A DNA stretch of 35,012 nucleotides from Bacteroidales bacterium (GTDB lineage Bacteria; Bacteroidota; Bacteroidia; Bacteroidales; UBA12170). The notes under the pieces were generated by a model, which did no database searches, was not told the DNA's origin, and saw only the letters and a list, made by a program, of their open reading frames with translations. The DNA lies in assembly GCA_021157585.1 (NCBI GenBank), contig JAGGWH010000127.1:1-35012 (forward strand), read 5' to 3'. Numbering within the stretch: the stretch's first letter is position 1; every line of letters starts with the position of its first letter. Shown piece by piece: positions 25,383 through 34,629 of this stretch. The position numbers were made by a program, and so were the translations under genes.

Positions 25383-28067
25383 ATGAGGAAATTATTCGTT
25401 TTCTTGGGTGTACTTTTAACATTAAATACCTTTGGCCAAGGGCTAAGCAGGGACGAGATTGCCGATTTTAAAGTTGAAGGCGAAGAACTTATTAACTACT
25501 TAGAATTTACTTTAAATGCTATTGGAGATAACGAGCTTTCGCCCAAAGAAAAAGATATTATCATTAGCGAATCCTTTCTTAAAATGTTTCGTGATGACAA
25601 AGTGCAAGTTGAAGATGATTTGGATGCAAGTAGAGAAACAGTCACAAACAAAGATGTTCAGGCCTACCTTAAAGATGTGGATTTCTTTTTTAAAACCGCC
25701 CATTTTACTTTTAATATACTTTCCATAGATGTTCAAATTGATGAAAACAACAAGCCCTTTCTTCTATGTAATATTTTACGAACTTTAGATGCGATAGATA
25801 TCAAAGGAGATAGTATTTCTAACGACCAGCAACGCTTTGTGGAAATAGAATTAGATAGTGACAGAAGAGATTTGAAAATTGCCAGTATTTACACAACCAA
25901 GCTCAACGAAAATGAAGAAAATATTCGTTGGTGGAATCTCCTCTCCCAAACTTGGAAAGATATTTTAGGAACACGTGCTGTTGTCTCGGATTCTATATCT
26001 TTTTCCGATATTATGATAGTAGACAAAAACTATTTTATTCTGAAACCTACAGCATCAGAGACTCCCGAATTAAGTAATGATACTTTATCCTTTTTAGATA
26101 CCGAGAAAGATACTACAGCATACGCTCCCATTTATACTTACGACACTATTTGGCTAAATGATTCTATCCAAATTAAGCAAAAAGAATCGGTGTTTAAAGC
26201 TTTAAACAAAATATTAGAAATTAGTGATTTAAATCTTTCGGGGAATTCTGAAATTACCGAGTTAGAGCCAATAAGCAAATTGAGCAATTTGCGAACTTTA
26301 GATATTTCTTTTACACAAGTACAAGATATTTACCCGCTCCGAAATTTAACCAAATTACACACTCTAAACTGCGCCAATACTTTTATCAAGTCTGTTGATC
26401 CTTTAATCTATTCTATGGAACTGGCTATATTAAACTTATCTAATTCCGGCATTTCCAACATAGAACCTCTTTCAAATCTCAGTAATTTAAGAATACTCGA
26501 TATTTCAAATACAGAAATTGATAATTTAAAAGCCGGTCTTGGAATGCTATCTTTAGAAGATTTAAAAATGCGTAATACACTTGTTACGGATTTAGCACCA
26601 TTAAACTCACTTTTAACACTTAACTATCTTGACATTAGCGATAATGAACAGATAGAATCTCTTGAAGATTTACAACAACTTAGTCAATTAAAAGTACTGT
26701 ACTGTAATAATACGACTGTTAATAATTTAGAGCCCTTATCTACATTAGAAAAACTGGAAACCCTCTATTGTGAGAACACAGAAATTATCAGCCTTGAAGG
26801 CTTAGGATTGCTAGCAAACCTTAAAAAAGTATATTGTGATAACAGCCTGCTTGGACGTCAAAAAGCTATAAAATTTATGAAGGAGCACCCTAATATTTTA
26901 GTTGTATACGAAAGTAAACAATTGCAAATGTGGTGGGATGAATTACCTGAAAGATGGAAGACTATTTTTGCAAATATTGCAGAACTGGATTCTATTCCAA
27001 CAAAAGAACAATTACACAAAATAACTACCATTAAGGAGATTAATATTGCCGGAGATAACTTAATAAAAAGCCTATTGCCTTTAGAGAAGCTGAAAAACTT
27101 ACAAAATCTAAATGCTTCCAATACCCCAATCAGTAGCTTAGATGGAATTGGCGAAGCAAGAGAAATGCGTATACTAAACTTTTCAAATACTAAAGTACAA
27201 CATCTTTACTCCATTGAAAGTTTAAATCTAATTGAAGAATTAGATTTGTCTTCTTGTTTAGTAAAAGATTTAAGTCCGCTTAATAAATTAGTTAATCTTA
27301 AACACCTTTCTATTGATAATACAGAAGCAAACAATCTAAAAGCCTTAGAAAAATTACAAAACCTACGTTATTTAAGTGCCGATAACACAAAAATCGATAC
27401 GCAACAGTTTGAAGACTTTATTGAGCTTAAGAAAGACATCCTTCTTATTTATCAAAGCAAAGAATTAATTAGCTGGTGGACTAATTTATCACCTTCGTGG
27501 AAAGCCATCTTTACAGATCATATGCATTGGACACAAAAGCCAAACGTAGAGAGCCTTCATAAACTAATCCAAATAAGATCATTAGAAATAAAAGAAAACA
27601 GATTGGTTAACAGTCTATCACCTCTTGCTAAACTAAAACACCTTAGAAAAATAAAAATTAACGACACCAAAATAACCGATGTGTCTCCAATAAAAAATCT
27701 TTCTTATTTAAGAGAAGTTGATTTTTCCAGAAATCCAATTGGTGAGTTGAGCTCTCTGCAATACCTTACAAATTTGGAGTTTATTTACCTAAACAATACT
27801 CCTATCAATAATTTAGAATGGCTAATAGGCTTGTCGCAACTTAAGGTATTAGATATCTCCGGAACAGAAATTAAGAATCTGAAAGAACTAAATAACGTTA
27901 TACATTTAGAAAAACTAATTGCTTATAATACCAAAATTAGTAACATTAAACCTTTGGAAGGTTTACCCGATTTAATTCTATTAAAGATATACAACTCCAG
28001 AGTATCTGCTAAAAAAATTGCTAGTTTCAAACAAAAGAATCCTAAATGTGCTATAGATTTTTATTAA
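25383..28067 (+). CDS. Large secreted leucine-rich-repeat protein
   Basis: An 894-residue exported protein. It has a signal peptide (MRKLFVFLGVLLTLNTFG), an N-terminal domain (about 20-175) resembling the 190-residue secreted neighbour, and many 22-residue leucine-rich repeats of the SDS22/internalin type (L..L..LDIS.T.I.....L). The repeats form three blocks: about 275-505, 545-690 and 725-885. A WWx6W motif starts at W183, W517 and W698, each time followed by WK.I(L/F) and, for the last two, a helix before the next block. The first block is separated from its motif by a Thr/Asp-rich linker. LRR proteins usually bind other proteins; the ligand is unknown. No sorting domain is seen at the C-terminus. 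Confidence 0.85.
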   Translation: MRKLFVFLGVLLTLNTFGQGLSRDEIADFKVEGEELINYLEFTLNAIGDNELSPKEKDIIISESFLKMFRDDKVQVEDDLDASRETVTNKDVQAYLKDVDFFFKTAHFTFNILSIDVQIDENNKPFLLCNILRTLDAIDIKGDSISNDQQRFVEIELDSDRRDLKIASIYTTKLNENEENIRWWNLLSQTWKDILGTRAVVSDSISFSDIMIVDKNYFILKPTASETPELSNDTLSFLDTEKDTTAYAPIYTYDTIWLNDSIQIKQKESVFKALNKILEISDLNLSGNSEITELEPISKLSNLRTLDISFTQVQDIYPLRNLTKLHTLNCANTFIKSVDPLIYSMELAILNLSNSGISNIEPLSNLSNLRILDISNTEIDNLKAGLGMLSLEDLKMRNTLVTDLAPLNSLLTLNYLDISDNEQIESLEDLQQLSQLKVLYCNNTTVNNLEPLSTLEKLETLYCENTEIISLEGLGLLANLKKVYCDNSLLGRQKAIKFMKEHPNILVVYESKQLQMWWDELPERWKTIFANIAELDSIPTKEQLHKITTIKEINIAGDNLIKSLLPLEKLKNLQNLNASNTPISSLDGIGEAREMRILNFSNTKVQHLYSIESLNLIEELDLSSCLVKDLSPLNKLVNLKHLSIDNTEANNLKALEKLQNLRYLSADNTKIDTQQFEDFIELKKDILLIYQSKELISWWTNLSPSWKAIFTDHMHWTQKPNVESLHKLIQIRSLEIKENRLVNSLSPLAKLKHLRKIKINDTKITDVSPIKNLSYLREVDFSRNPIGELSSLQYLTNLEFIYLNNTPINNLEWLIGLSQLKVLDISGTEIKNLKELNNVIHLEKLIAYNTKISNIKPLEGLPDLILLKIYNSRVSAKKIASFKQKNPKCAIDFY

Positions 28068-28205
28068 AATTTACCTCTAACAAGCTAAATTTGATATAAA
28101 TTCCCCAAAAATTATTTATTTTACAGCTGTATCTATTTGCTTTTCAGATACTTATAAATAAATATTATTTTTATTCTATTATTATATATATTTCACTACT
28201 TTGTA

Positions 28206-28237
28206 TTGCATAGTACTATAATTTTTATATATATTTG
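28206..28237 (+). promoter_or_regulatory. Promoter of the padR-pspC unit
   Basis: TTG (28206-28208), 21 bp, TATATTTG (28230-28237) fits the Bacteroidota consensus. The start is predicted near 28243, about 18 nt before the PadR ATG. The surrounding 190 bp are very AT-rich. Confidence 0.6.
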
Positions 28238-28260
28238 CCAAATCATTACAAACAAAAACA

Positions 28261-28599
28261 ATGAGTAAGGAAAAAACCGTATCCAATAGTATTGGAACTC
28301 AAATGCGAAAAGGCGTATTAGAGCTCTGTACTTTATCTATAATTTCAAAGAAAGATGCTTATGCGTCAGATATAATTGATACGCTAAAAGCGTCTGACTT
28401 AATTGTAGTTGAAGGAACCCTCTACCCTATGCTTACACGCTTAAAAAACGAAGGTCTACTCAGTTACCGATGGGAAGAATCTACTTCCGGTCCACCAAGA
28501 AAATATTATCAATTAACCACTGACGGAAAAGAAACGCTAAATAAATTAAAACAATCTTGGGAAGACCTAAACAAAACCGTAAACCAAATCATTCATTAA
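28261..28599 (+). CDS. PadR-family transcriptional regulator
   Basis: A 112-residue winged-helix DNA-binding protein. The family pattern is clear: RKGVLELCTLSIISKKDAYA, then VEGTLYPMLTRLKNEGLLSY and SGPPRKYYQLTTDGKETL. It lacks the long C-terminal dimerisation domain of PadR subfamily 1, so it belongs to the short subfamily. It lies 15 bp before a PspC-domain membrane protein, a pairing common in Bacteroidota. It most likely represses its own operon; the signal is unknown. Confidence 0.9.
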   Translation: MSKEKTVSNSIGTQMRKGVLELCTLSIISKKDAYASDIIDTLKASDLIVVEGTLYPMLTRLKNEGLLSYRWEESTSGPPRKYYQLTTDGKETLNKLKQSWEDLNKTVNQIIH

Positions 28600-28614
28600 A
28601 AAAAACAGTCACAG

Positions 28615-30204
28615 ATGAAAAAGACATTTTCTATAAACATAAACGGATTGCTTTTTAATATAGATGAAGACGCATTCGAGAAATTAAACAATTATCTAAA
28701 AACGCTGAAAAAGCATTTTAAAAATACAGAAGGCGGCGACGATATTGTAATGGATATTGAAGCCAGAATAGCCGAAATCCTAAAAACACGTATTAAAGAC
28801 ATACAACAAATAGTAACTCTTAAAGATGTTGAATTCATCATTGAAACTTTGGGTCAGCCTTTTGAGATGGATGAAGAAAGTGAAAGAAGTTCACCAAAAA
28901 GGCATAAACGAATATATTCTAACAAACGTATTTTCCGTGACCCCGACAATCAAATTTTTGGTGGTGTAGCCTCGGGATTAGCAGCCTATTTTAACATCGA
29001 TCTTGTTATTATCCGTCTAATTTTTGTTTTAACAATATTAATTGGTGGCGTTGGCATTATTGTATATTTAACACTCTGGATTCTAACTCCATACGCCTCA
29101 ACAACGGCTGAAAAAATAGAGATGGAAGGCGAAACAGTAGATATAAAAACCATTGAAAAGAAAGTTAGAGAAGAGTTGGAATCTCTAAAAAACAGATTTC
29201 AGGATTTTTCAAATGAGGCTGGCGATGTTATGAAAAAAAAAAAGAAGGACTCGATCAGTGGATTAAATCAGTTCGGTCATTTTCTCATTAATATTTTAAG
29301 AATTTTTTTCAGAATCTTAGCCATTCTCTTTGGTATTATATTTCTTATTGTTGGCATAGCATTAAGTATGGTATTTGCAGCCACTTATTTGGGATTAACA
29401 CCTGCCATACAATTCGAGGAATTTAGTGTTGAAGCCATTTCATTTCCGGCATTTCTAAACAGTTATATAATAACTACTCCTTATGAGTTAATTTTAAATA
29501 TCGCCTTATTCTTAGTGCTTTTTATTCCTGTAGTAGGTTTAATATTCAGTGGGATTCGTTTAATTTTTAATCTTGGTCGTCAGAAAATATTTGGGATTAG
29601 CGCAGTAATTTTATGGGTGCTTGCCATTATGGTAGCCTTCACTCTTTCAGTAAAAACAATTGAAGAGTTTAAAACCGAAAGTAAGCAAATTGTAGTAAAC
29701 ACTATGGATTCAATCCGAAGCGACACTTTAAACCTTAGCGTTTACAACTTAAAATATTATAAAGAACTAGAACAGAAATCATTAGGTTCAATTTATTTTG
29801 AAGATGATAAACTAATGTTTTGCTCGGATGATATCTTTTACGGCAATTCGGGGCTTACTTTCAGCAAAGCCGATAATGAAGACTTTGAGTTAGTAATTCG
29901 TACAAGTGTAAGGGGGGAAAATATCGAAGCTGCAAAAGAGCGACTAAAAAGCACTAAATACCATTTTAAAATAGATGGAAATAATCTGGAAATAGATCCT
30001 TATTTCACTTTAAGATTAAATGAAAAATGGCGCGATCAAGAAGTAACTTTCGAGATAAAAGTTCCTGAAGGGAAAACACTTTTCATCGATAGAGAAGCGA
30101 GGAATTATTTCCAATGGCACTATTGGCATCACAGTCGCAGGAGCATGTCAGGAAAATACTGGATAATGACTGACGATGGTTTAGAAGAAGCGGTAACAAA
30201 CTAA
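28615..30204 (+). CDS. PspC-domain membrane protein
   Basis: A 529-residue inner-membrane protein. Residues 1-95 form a soluble N-terminal domain with MKKTFSININGLLFNIDEDA and DIEARIAEILKTRI. The PspC domain follows at about 102-165 (IFRDPDNQIFGGVASGLAAY and its transmembrane helix). About three further membrane segments lie near 225-265, 290-320 and 325-350. The C-terminal ~180 residues are soluble and beta-rich. PspC proteins take part in envelope-stress responses; this multidomain type is seen in Bacteroidota next to PadR regulators. The operon suggests PadR-controlled envelope-stress sensing, an inference. Confidence 0.85.
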   Translation: MKKTFSININGLLFNIDEDAFEKLNNYLKTLKKHFKNTEGGDDIVMDIEARIAEILKTRIKDIQQIVTLKDVEFIIETLGQPFEMDEESERSSPKRHKRIYSNKRIFRDPDNQIFGGVASGLAAYFNIDLVIIRLIFVLTILIGGVGIIVYLTLWILTPYASTTAEKIEMEGETVDIKTIEKKVREELESLKNRFQDFSNEAGDVMKKKKKDSISGLNQFGHFLINILRIFFRILAILFGIIFLIVGIALSMVFAATYLGLTPAIQFEEFSVEAISFPAFLNSYIITTPYELILNIALFLVLFIPVVGLIFSGIRLIFNLGRQKIFGISAVILWVLAIMVAFTLSVKTIEEFKTESKQIVVNTMDSIRSDTLNLSVYNLKYYKELEQKSLGSIYFEDDKLMFCSDDIFYGNSGLTFSKADNEDFELVIRTSVRGENIEAAKERLKSTKYHFKIDGNNLEIDPYFTLRLNEKWRDQEVTFEIKVPEGKTLFIDREARNYFQWHYWHHSRRSMSGKYWIMTDDGLEEAVTN

Positions 30205-30214
30205 AATCTAAAAA

Positions 30215-30266
30215 AACGCTACGAGGGCTCAAGAACGCTACGAGGGTTTAAAACCCTCGTAGCGTT
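30215..30266 (-). terminator. Double repeat and long palindrome between convergent genes
   Basis: AACGCTACGAGGG occurs twice in direct orientation (30215-30227 and 30234-30246) and once inverted (30254-30266). The inner pair forms a stem of about 16 bp, extended by GCTCAA/TTGAGC with a 2-nt bulge. On the minus strand the outer copy ends in a run of T, so pairing of the outer arms gives a terminator for the decarboxylase operon. Two exclusive folds are therefore possible. On the plus strand there is no U-tract for pspC. Confidence 0.65.
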
Positions 30267-30282
30267 GAGCATAACATCTCTT

Positions 30283-31614
30283 TTAGGATAAGAAACTCAG
30301 CAAAATACCTGCCGCAACGGCACTTCCAATCACTCCACTTACATTAGGTGCCATAGCATGCATTAATAAATGGTTTGAAGGATCATATTTTAAACCCTCG
30401 TTCTGAACTACACGAGCACTGTCAGGAACGGCAGAAACACCCGCAGCTCCAACTAAAGGATTAATTTTATTATTATCCGAAAGGAAAAGATTCATTGCTT
30501 TAGCAAATAATACTCCACCGGCAGTAGCAATTACAAACGATGCGGCACCAAGACCAAAAATCATCAACGATGTGTCTTTTAAAAACACTGTCGCTTGCGT
30601 ACTTGCACCTACTGTTATGCCCAATAAAATAGTAACAATATCTATTAGGGAATTACGTGCAGTATCGGCAAGACGTTTGGTAAAACCACTCTCTTTTAAT
30701 AAATTCCCAAAGAAGAGCATTCCTAAAAGCGGAATAGAACTTGGCGAAATAAAACCGGTAAGTAAAAAACCTATTATTGGAAACATTATTTTTTCAATCT
30801 TTGGCACCATACGAGGTGGTTTCATCCTAATCAAACGTTCTTTTTTACTTGTTAACAAGCGCATTATGGGAGGCTGAATAACAGGAACTAAAGCCATATA
30901 TGAATATGCTGCAATAGCTATTGGTCCAATGAGATTTAAAACTCGTTTTCCTTCATAAAAATTAAGTCCATTTGCCAATTTAGACGAAAGAAATATTGCT
31001 GTTGGACCATCAGCACCACCAATAATACCAATAGCACCAGCTTCCGGAGGAGCAAATCCCAAAACCAAAGCACCAATAAATGTAAGAAAGATACCTACTT
31101 GTGCTGCGGCTCCTAAAAGCATAAGCTTAGGATTTGATATAAGAGAAGAGAAATCTGTCATAGCTCCTATTCCTAAAAATATTAAAGGTGGATATATTCC
31201 ATATTTAACACCGAAATACAAATAATTAAGCACGCTCCCCTCTTCATAAATACCTAATTTTAAGCCCGCACCTTCTGCAAAAGGTATATTTCCAATTAAA
31301 ACTCCAAATCCGATAGGAATAAGCAGAAGTGGTTCATAGTCGAATTTTATGGCCAGAAAAATAAATCCAATACCAATAAATATCATAACTATATGCCCTA
31401 TTGTAACATGTTCAAAACCTGAATATCCAACAAATCTTGTGATACCCTCAAGAGCAACATCAAAAATATTACCCATATCTTTATCAACTGCGGTTTCAAC
31501 TTGCGTTACTGTTTTCTCATTAACTTTCGACTCACTCCCAAAAGAAAAGAAAGAGGAAGCAAAGCTTATAACAGCAATGGCACCTATAATTGTTAGTAAA
31601 CGTCTAAATTGCAT
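30283..31614 (-). CDS. Na+-translocating decarboxylase, beta subunit
   Basis: This 443-residue inner-membrane protein is the sodium channel subunit. It decarboxylates carboxybiotin and pumps sodium ions outward. The family's key motif GGADGPTAIF lies at 199-208 with the essential Asp at D202, and there are about nine hydrophobic helices. An N-terminal extension of about 60 residues (a hydrophobic stretch and a polar linker) precedes the standard start, as in Bacteroidota homologues. It lies 1 bp after the biotin subunit and is the last gene of the operon. Confidence 0.95.
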   Translation of the reverse strand: MQFRRLLTIIGAIAVISFASSFFSFGSESKVNEKTVTQVETAVDKDMGNIFDVALEGITRFVGYSGFEHVTIGHIVMIFIGIGFIFLAIKFDYEPLLLIPIGFGVLIGNIPFAEGAGLKLGIYEEGSVLNYLYFGVKYGIYPPLIFLGIGAMTDFSSLISNPKLMLLGAAAQVGIFLTFIGALVLGFAPPEAGAIGIIGGADGPTAIFLSSKLANGLNFYEGKRVLNLIGPIAIAAYSYMALVPVIQPPIMRLLTSKKERLIRMKPPRMVPKIEKIMFPIIGFLLTGFISPSSIPLLGMLFFGNLLKESGFTKRLADTARNSLIDIVTILLGITVGASTQATVFLKDTSLMIFGLGAASFVIATAGGVLFAKAMNLFLSDNNKINPLVGAAGVSAVPDSARVVQNEGLKYDPSNHLLMHAMAPNVSGVIGSAVAAGILLSFLS

Positions 31615-31615
31615 C

Positions 31616-32029
31616 TTAATGTATTTCTAATAAAAGTTCTCCCTGTAAAATACTATCACCGGCATGAACACGAATATTCTTTACTATTCCATTTTTTTCA
31701 GCCAATACTTTATTTTCCATCTTCATAGCTTCATAAATAAGTAAGGTATCTCCTTTTTTCACTTCAGATCCTTCACTAACCATAAGCGACATAATAGTTC
31801 CCGGCAACGGACAATTTATTTTAAAAGCTCCAGACTCAACTTTTGGTAATGCTTTATGAGTCTTAACAGCCGAGCGCATCAACTTGGGAGTTTTAATGGT
31901 TTTCACTTCTTGTTCCAATTCCACCTTATAGCAACTTCCGTTAACCTCTACTTTAACCGACTTACCATCTACATCCTTTATCTCTACATTATAGTTGTTG
32001 CCGTGAATATTAAATTTGAATTTTTTCAT
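31616..32029 (-). CDS. Biotin carboxyl carrier subunit of the decarboxylase
   Basis: A 137-residue protein whose C-terminal half is a biotinyl domain. The signature EAMKMEN is at 100-106, with biotin expected on K103. The N-terminal ~45 residues are a small folded segment, joined by a linker (about 46-70). The carrier moves the carboxyl group from the alpha subunit to the membrane beta subunit. It lies between the delta and beta genes. Confidence 0.94.
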   Translation of the reverse strand: MKKFKFNIHGNNYNVEIKDVDGKSVKVEVNGSCYKVELEQEVKTIKTPKLMRSAVKTHKALPKVESGAFKINCPLPGTIMSLMVSEGSEVKKGDTLLIYEAMKMENKVLAEKNGIVKNIRVHAGDSILQGELLLEIH

Positions 32030-32040
32030 TTTATGCAGGT

Positions 32041-32397
32041 TTATTTTGTCAACGGTTGTCTCATTCCATATATCTTAGAACTCCAAGGAGAATACTTTCT
32101 TGACACCTCTTTAATAGTTATTTTACCACTTTCGGTATCGTGCTGCTCATTTAAATACAAATATAACGCAGCTGTAATTGCAGCACTCGCTTCACCGGTA
32201 AGCGGTTTCTGATTACATTCTTCATCACCGACTTTAACTGCCTTTCTTATATAATGCTTAGTAAAAAATTCAAGTATTTTAGGGATTAAAGTATAGATAA
32301 AAAATAAAAATAATAAAGCTAACAAAACTATTAAGTAGCCGATTATACTGAGACTTATTGCAAAATTCCAATTTATTGTAAGAGAAATTAAATTCAT
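32041..32397 (-). CDS. OadG-like delta/gamma subunit of the decarboxylase
   Basis: A 118-residue protein with one N-terminal transmembrane helix (about 12-42). A soluble tail follows, containing GEASAAITAALYLYLNEQHD and the C-terminal SPWSSKIYGMRQ, typical of Bacteroidota OadG-type subunits. This small subunit anchors and assembles the complex. It lies 12 bp after mmdA and 11 bp before the biotin subunit. Confidence 0.88.
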   Translation of the reverse strand: MNLISLTINWNFAISLSIIGYLIVLLALLFLFFIYTLIPKILEFFTKHYIRKAVKVGDEECNQKPLTGEASAAITAALYLYLNEQHDTESGKITIKEVSRKYSPWSSKIYGMRQPLTK

Positions 32398-32409
32398 ATC
32401 AACAGAATT

Positions 32410-33966
32410 TTATAAAGGTATATTTCCATGTTTCTTAGGCGGATTTGTTTGTTTCTTGGTAGCAAGAGTACTAAATGCCCTAATAACTCTAAAGCGAGTA
32501 TTTCTAGGCTCTATAATATCATCGATATAACCATATCGAGCAGCTTCGTACGGATTTGCAAATAAACCGGTATATTCTTTTTCTTTTTCAGTTACAAATT
32601 TTAAGGCTTCTTCTTGCGTCATAGATGCCAATTTTTTTCCTTCTAGAACTTCAACTGCTCCCTTAGCTCCCATAACTGCAATTTCTGCTGTAGGCCAAGC
32701 ATAATTATAATCTCCTCTCAATTGTTTACAACTCATCACATCGTGTGCGCCACCATACGATTTACGCAAGGTAACAGTAACTTTAGGTACCGTAGCCTCA
32801 CCATAAGCAAATAACAATTTTGCACCATGAGAAATAATACCATTATGCTCTTGTTTACTTCCTGGAAGAAAACCAGGAACATCAACTAAAGTAAGAATTG
32901 GTATATTAAAAGCATCACAAAAACGAACAAAACGAGCAGCTTTTCGTGAAGCATTTATATCTAAAACCCCTGCTAAATAATTAGGTTGATTAGCAACAAT
33001 TCCTGTAGGCATGCCATTAAATTTAGCAAATCCCGTAATAATATTCTTTGCCCATCTACGTTGCGATTCCAAAAACTCCTGATTATCAACCAAGGTATAG
33101 ATAACATCTTTCATATCGTAAGGCTGATTTGGGCTTTCAGGAATAATTTCATTTAAACTATCCTCTATTCTGTCTATGGGATCGTCGCAAACGGTTTGAA
33201 TTGGATCTTCTAAATTATTCTGAGGTAAATATTCAATCATTTTCCTAATGATTAATATTCCTTCATCTTCATCATCCGCCCTAAAATGCGACACTCCGGA
33301 TTTTGAGGAATGAACATTTGCACCACCCAAATCCTCTGTAGAAATATCTTCTCCGGTAACTGTTTTTGTAACCCCCGGACCTGTAACAAACATATTACTG
33401 GTTTGATCGCTCATAATTACAAAATCGGTTAATGCCGGAGAATATACAGCACCGCCGGCACAAGGTCCAAAAATGGCCGATATTTGTGGAATAACCCCAC
33501 TTGCTAAAATATTACGTTGAAAGATTTCAGCATATCCCGCAAGGCTATTCACGCCTTCCTGAATACGAGCTCCACCACTATCGTTAATACCAATTAGAGG
33601 AGCACCAACAAGCATGGCTTGATCCATAATTTTGCAAATTTTCTTTGCATAAGACTCCGATAGAGAACCTCCAAAAACAGTAAAATCCTGTGCGTAAAGA
33701 AAAACTACTCTACCATCTATTGTTCCGTGACCTGTAATTACACCATCTCCAAGAAAATGTTTCTTATCCATCCCGAAATTCGTATTCCGATGGGTTACAA
33801 ACATATCAAACTCTTCAAAGCTACCTTCATCAAGCAGCAAATCAATGCGCTCGCGTGCAGTGTATTTACCTTTTTTGTGCTGAGAATCTATACGCTTTTC
33901 ACCGCCACCAAGAGCAGCTTTTTCACGCATAGCAATTAATTTGTTAATCTTTGATTGAATCTGCAT
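32410..33966 (-). CDS. mmdA: Methylmalonyl-CoA decarboxylase alpha subunit (carboxyltransferase)
   Basis: The 518-residue protein transfers the carboxyl group from methylmalonyl-CoA to biotin and releases propionyl-CoA. It belongs to the acyl-CoA carboxylase beta family: two crotonase-like halves, with [20 protein letters not shown] and [17 protein letters not shown] in the first and [20 protein letters not shown] in the second. By sequence alone it could be a propionyl-CoA carboxylase beta subunit. The adjoining OadB, OadG, biotin and epimerase genes favour the sodium-pumping decarboxylase. Confidence 0.94.
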   Translation of the reverse strand: MQIQSKINKLIAMREKAALGGGEKRIDSQHKKGKYTARERIDLLLDEGSFEEFDMFVTHRNTNFGMDKKHFLGDGVITGHGTIDGRVVFLYAQDFTVFGGSLSESYAKKICKIMDQAMLVGAPLIGINDSGGARIQEGVNSLAGYAEIFQRNILASGVIPQISAIFGPCAGGAVYSPALTDFVIMSDQTSNMFVTGPGVTKTVTGEDISTEDLGGANVHSSKSGVSHFRADDEDEGILIIRKMIEYLPQNNLEDPIQTVCDDPIDRIEDSLNEIIPESPNQPYDMKDVIYTLVDNQEFLESQRRWAKNIITGFAKFNGMPTGIVANQPNYLAGVLDINASRKAARFVRFCDAFNIPILTLVDVPGFLPGSKQEHNGIISHGAKLLFAYGEATVPKVTVTLRKSYGGAHDVMSCKQLRGDYNYAWPTAEIAVMGAKGAVEVLEGKKLASMTQEEALKFVTEKEKEYTGLFANPYEAARYGYIDDIIEPRNTRFRVIRAFSTLATKKQTNPPKKHGNIPL

Positions 33967-33993
33967 TATAATTATTTTAAACTAGCTAAAAGT

Positions 33994-34398
33994 CTATTTT
34001 TCCGCACAAAATTCTGTAAGCACTCCTCCTGTTGATTTTGGATGCAAAAAACCAATTTGTAAATCTTCTGCACCTTTCCGAGGCTGCTTATCAATAAGTT
34101 TTACTCCATTTCTTTCAACCTCTCGCAAAGATTCCTCTACATTATCCACAGCAAAAGCGATGTGATGTACACCTTGTCCTTTCTTCTCAATAAACCTTCC
34201 AATAGGACCTTCTACATCTGTAGATTCCAGCAACTCAATTTTGATATCTCCTATTTTAAAAAACGCCGTTCTTACTTTCTGATCTTCAACCTCTTCAATA
34301 GCATAACATTTAAGACCTAAAATATCTTCATAATACTTTATACTCTCTTCTAAGTTTTCAACTGCAATTCCAATATGTTCAATAGATTTTACTTTCAT
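33994..34398 (-). CDS. mce: Methylmalonyl-CoA epimerase
   Basis: This enzyme converts (R)- and (S)-methylmalonyl-CoA, linking the mutase to the decarboxylase in the succinate-propionate pathway. The 134-residue vicinal-oxygen-chelate protein has the expected metal ligands near H8 (IEHIGIAV), H79 (GVHHIAFAV) and E129 (LTEF). It lies 27 bp before mmdA and is the first gene of the operon. The methylmalonyl-CoA mutase genes are not in the window. Confidence 0.95.
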   Translation of the reverse strand: MKVKSIEHIGIAVENLEESIKYYEDILGLKCYAIEEVEDQKVRTAFFKIGDIKIELLESTDVEGPIGRFIEKKGQGVHHIAFAVDNVEESLREVERNGVKLIDKQPRKGAEDLQIGFLHPKSTGGVLTEFCAEK

Positions 34399-34454
34399 AA
34401 ATGCAATTTTTATATATAATCGTTATCAAAAACAGACCGCTGTTTTTTATTTCA

Positions 34455-34487
34455 CAAAGGTAATATTTATTGTTATTTAAAAAACAA
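34455..34487 (-). promoter_or_regulatory. Promoter of the mce-mmdA operon
   Basis: On the minus strand TTG (34485-34487), 22 bp, TACCTTTG (34455-34462) fits the Bacteroidota promoter, with spacing at the long end of the usual range. The leader to the mce ATG is about 50 nt. Confidence 0.6.
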
Positions 34488-34629
34488 CACTATTGTCATT
34501 TATTCAAAATTAACGTTTTTGAAACAACAAGCCTGAAATCAAAAAAATATTTTCTTTTTTACTAAGATACATAATTATATCTATATTTTTCATTTCTTTG
34601 CGCATTATTTAAAACCATTCTAAATTATT

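Noticed and set aside
30572-30877. Open frame antisense to the decarboxylase beta gene
   Set aside because: It is a shadow of the conserved OadB coding sequence, with no family resemblance and no promoter of its own. Similar shadows across the ribosomal genes were dropped for the same reason.
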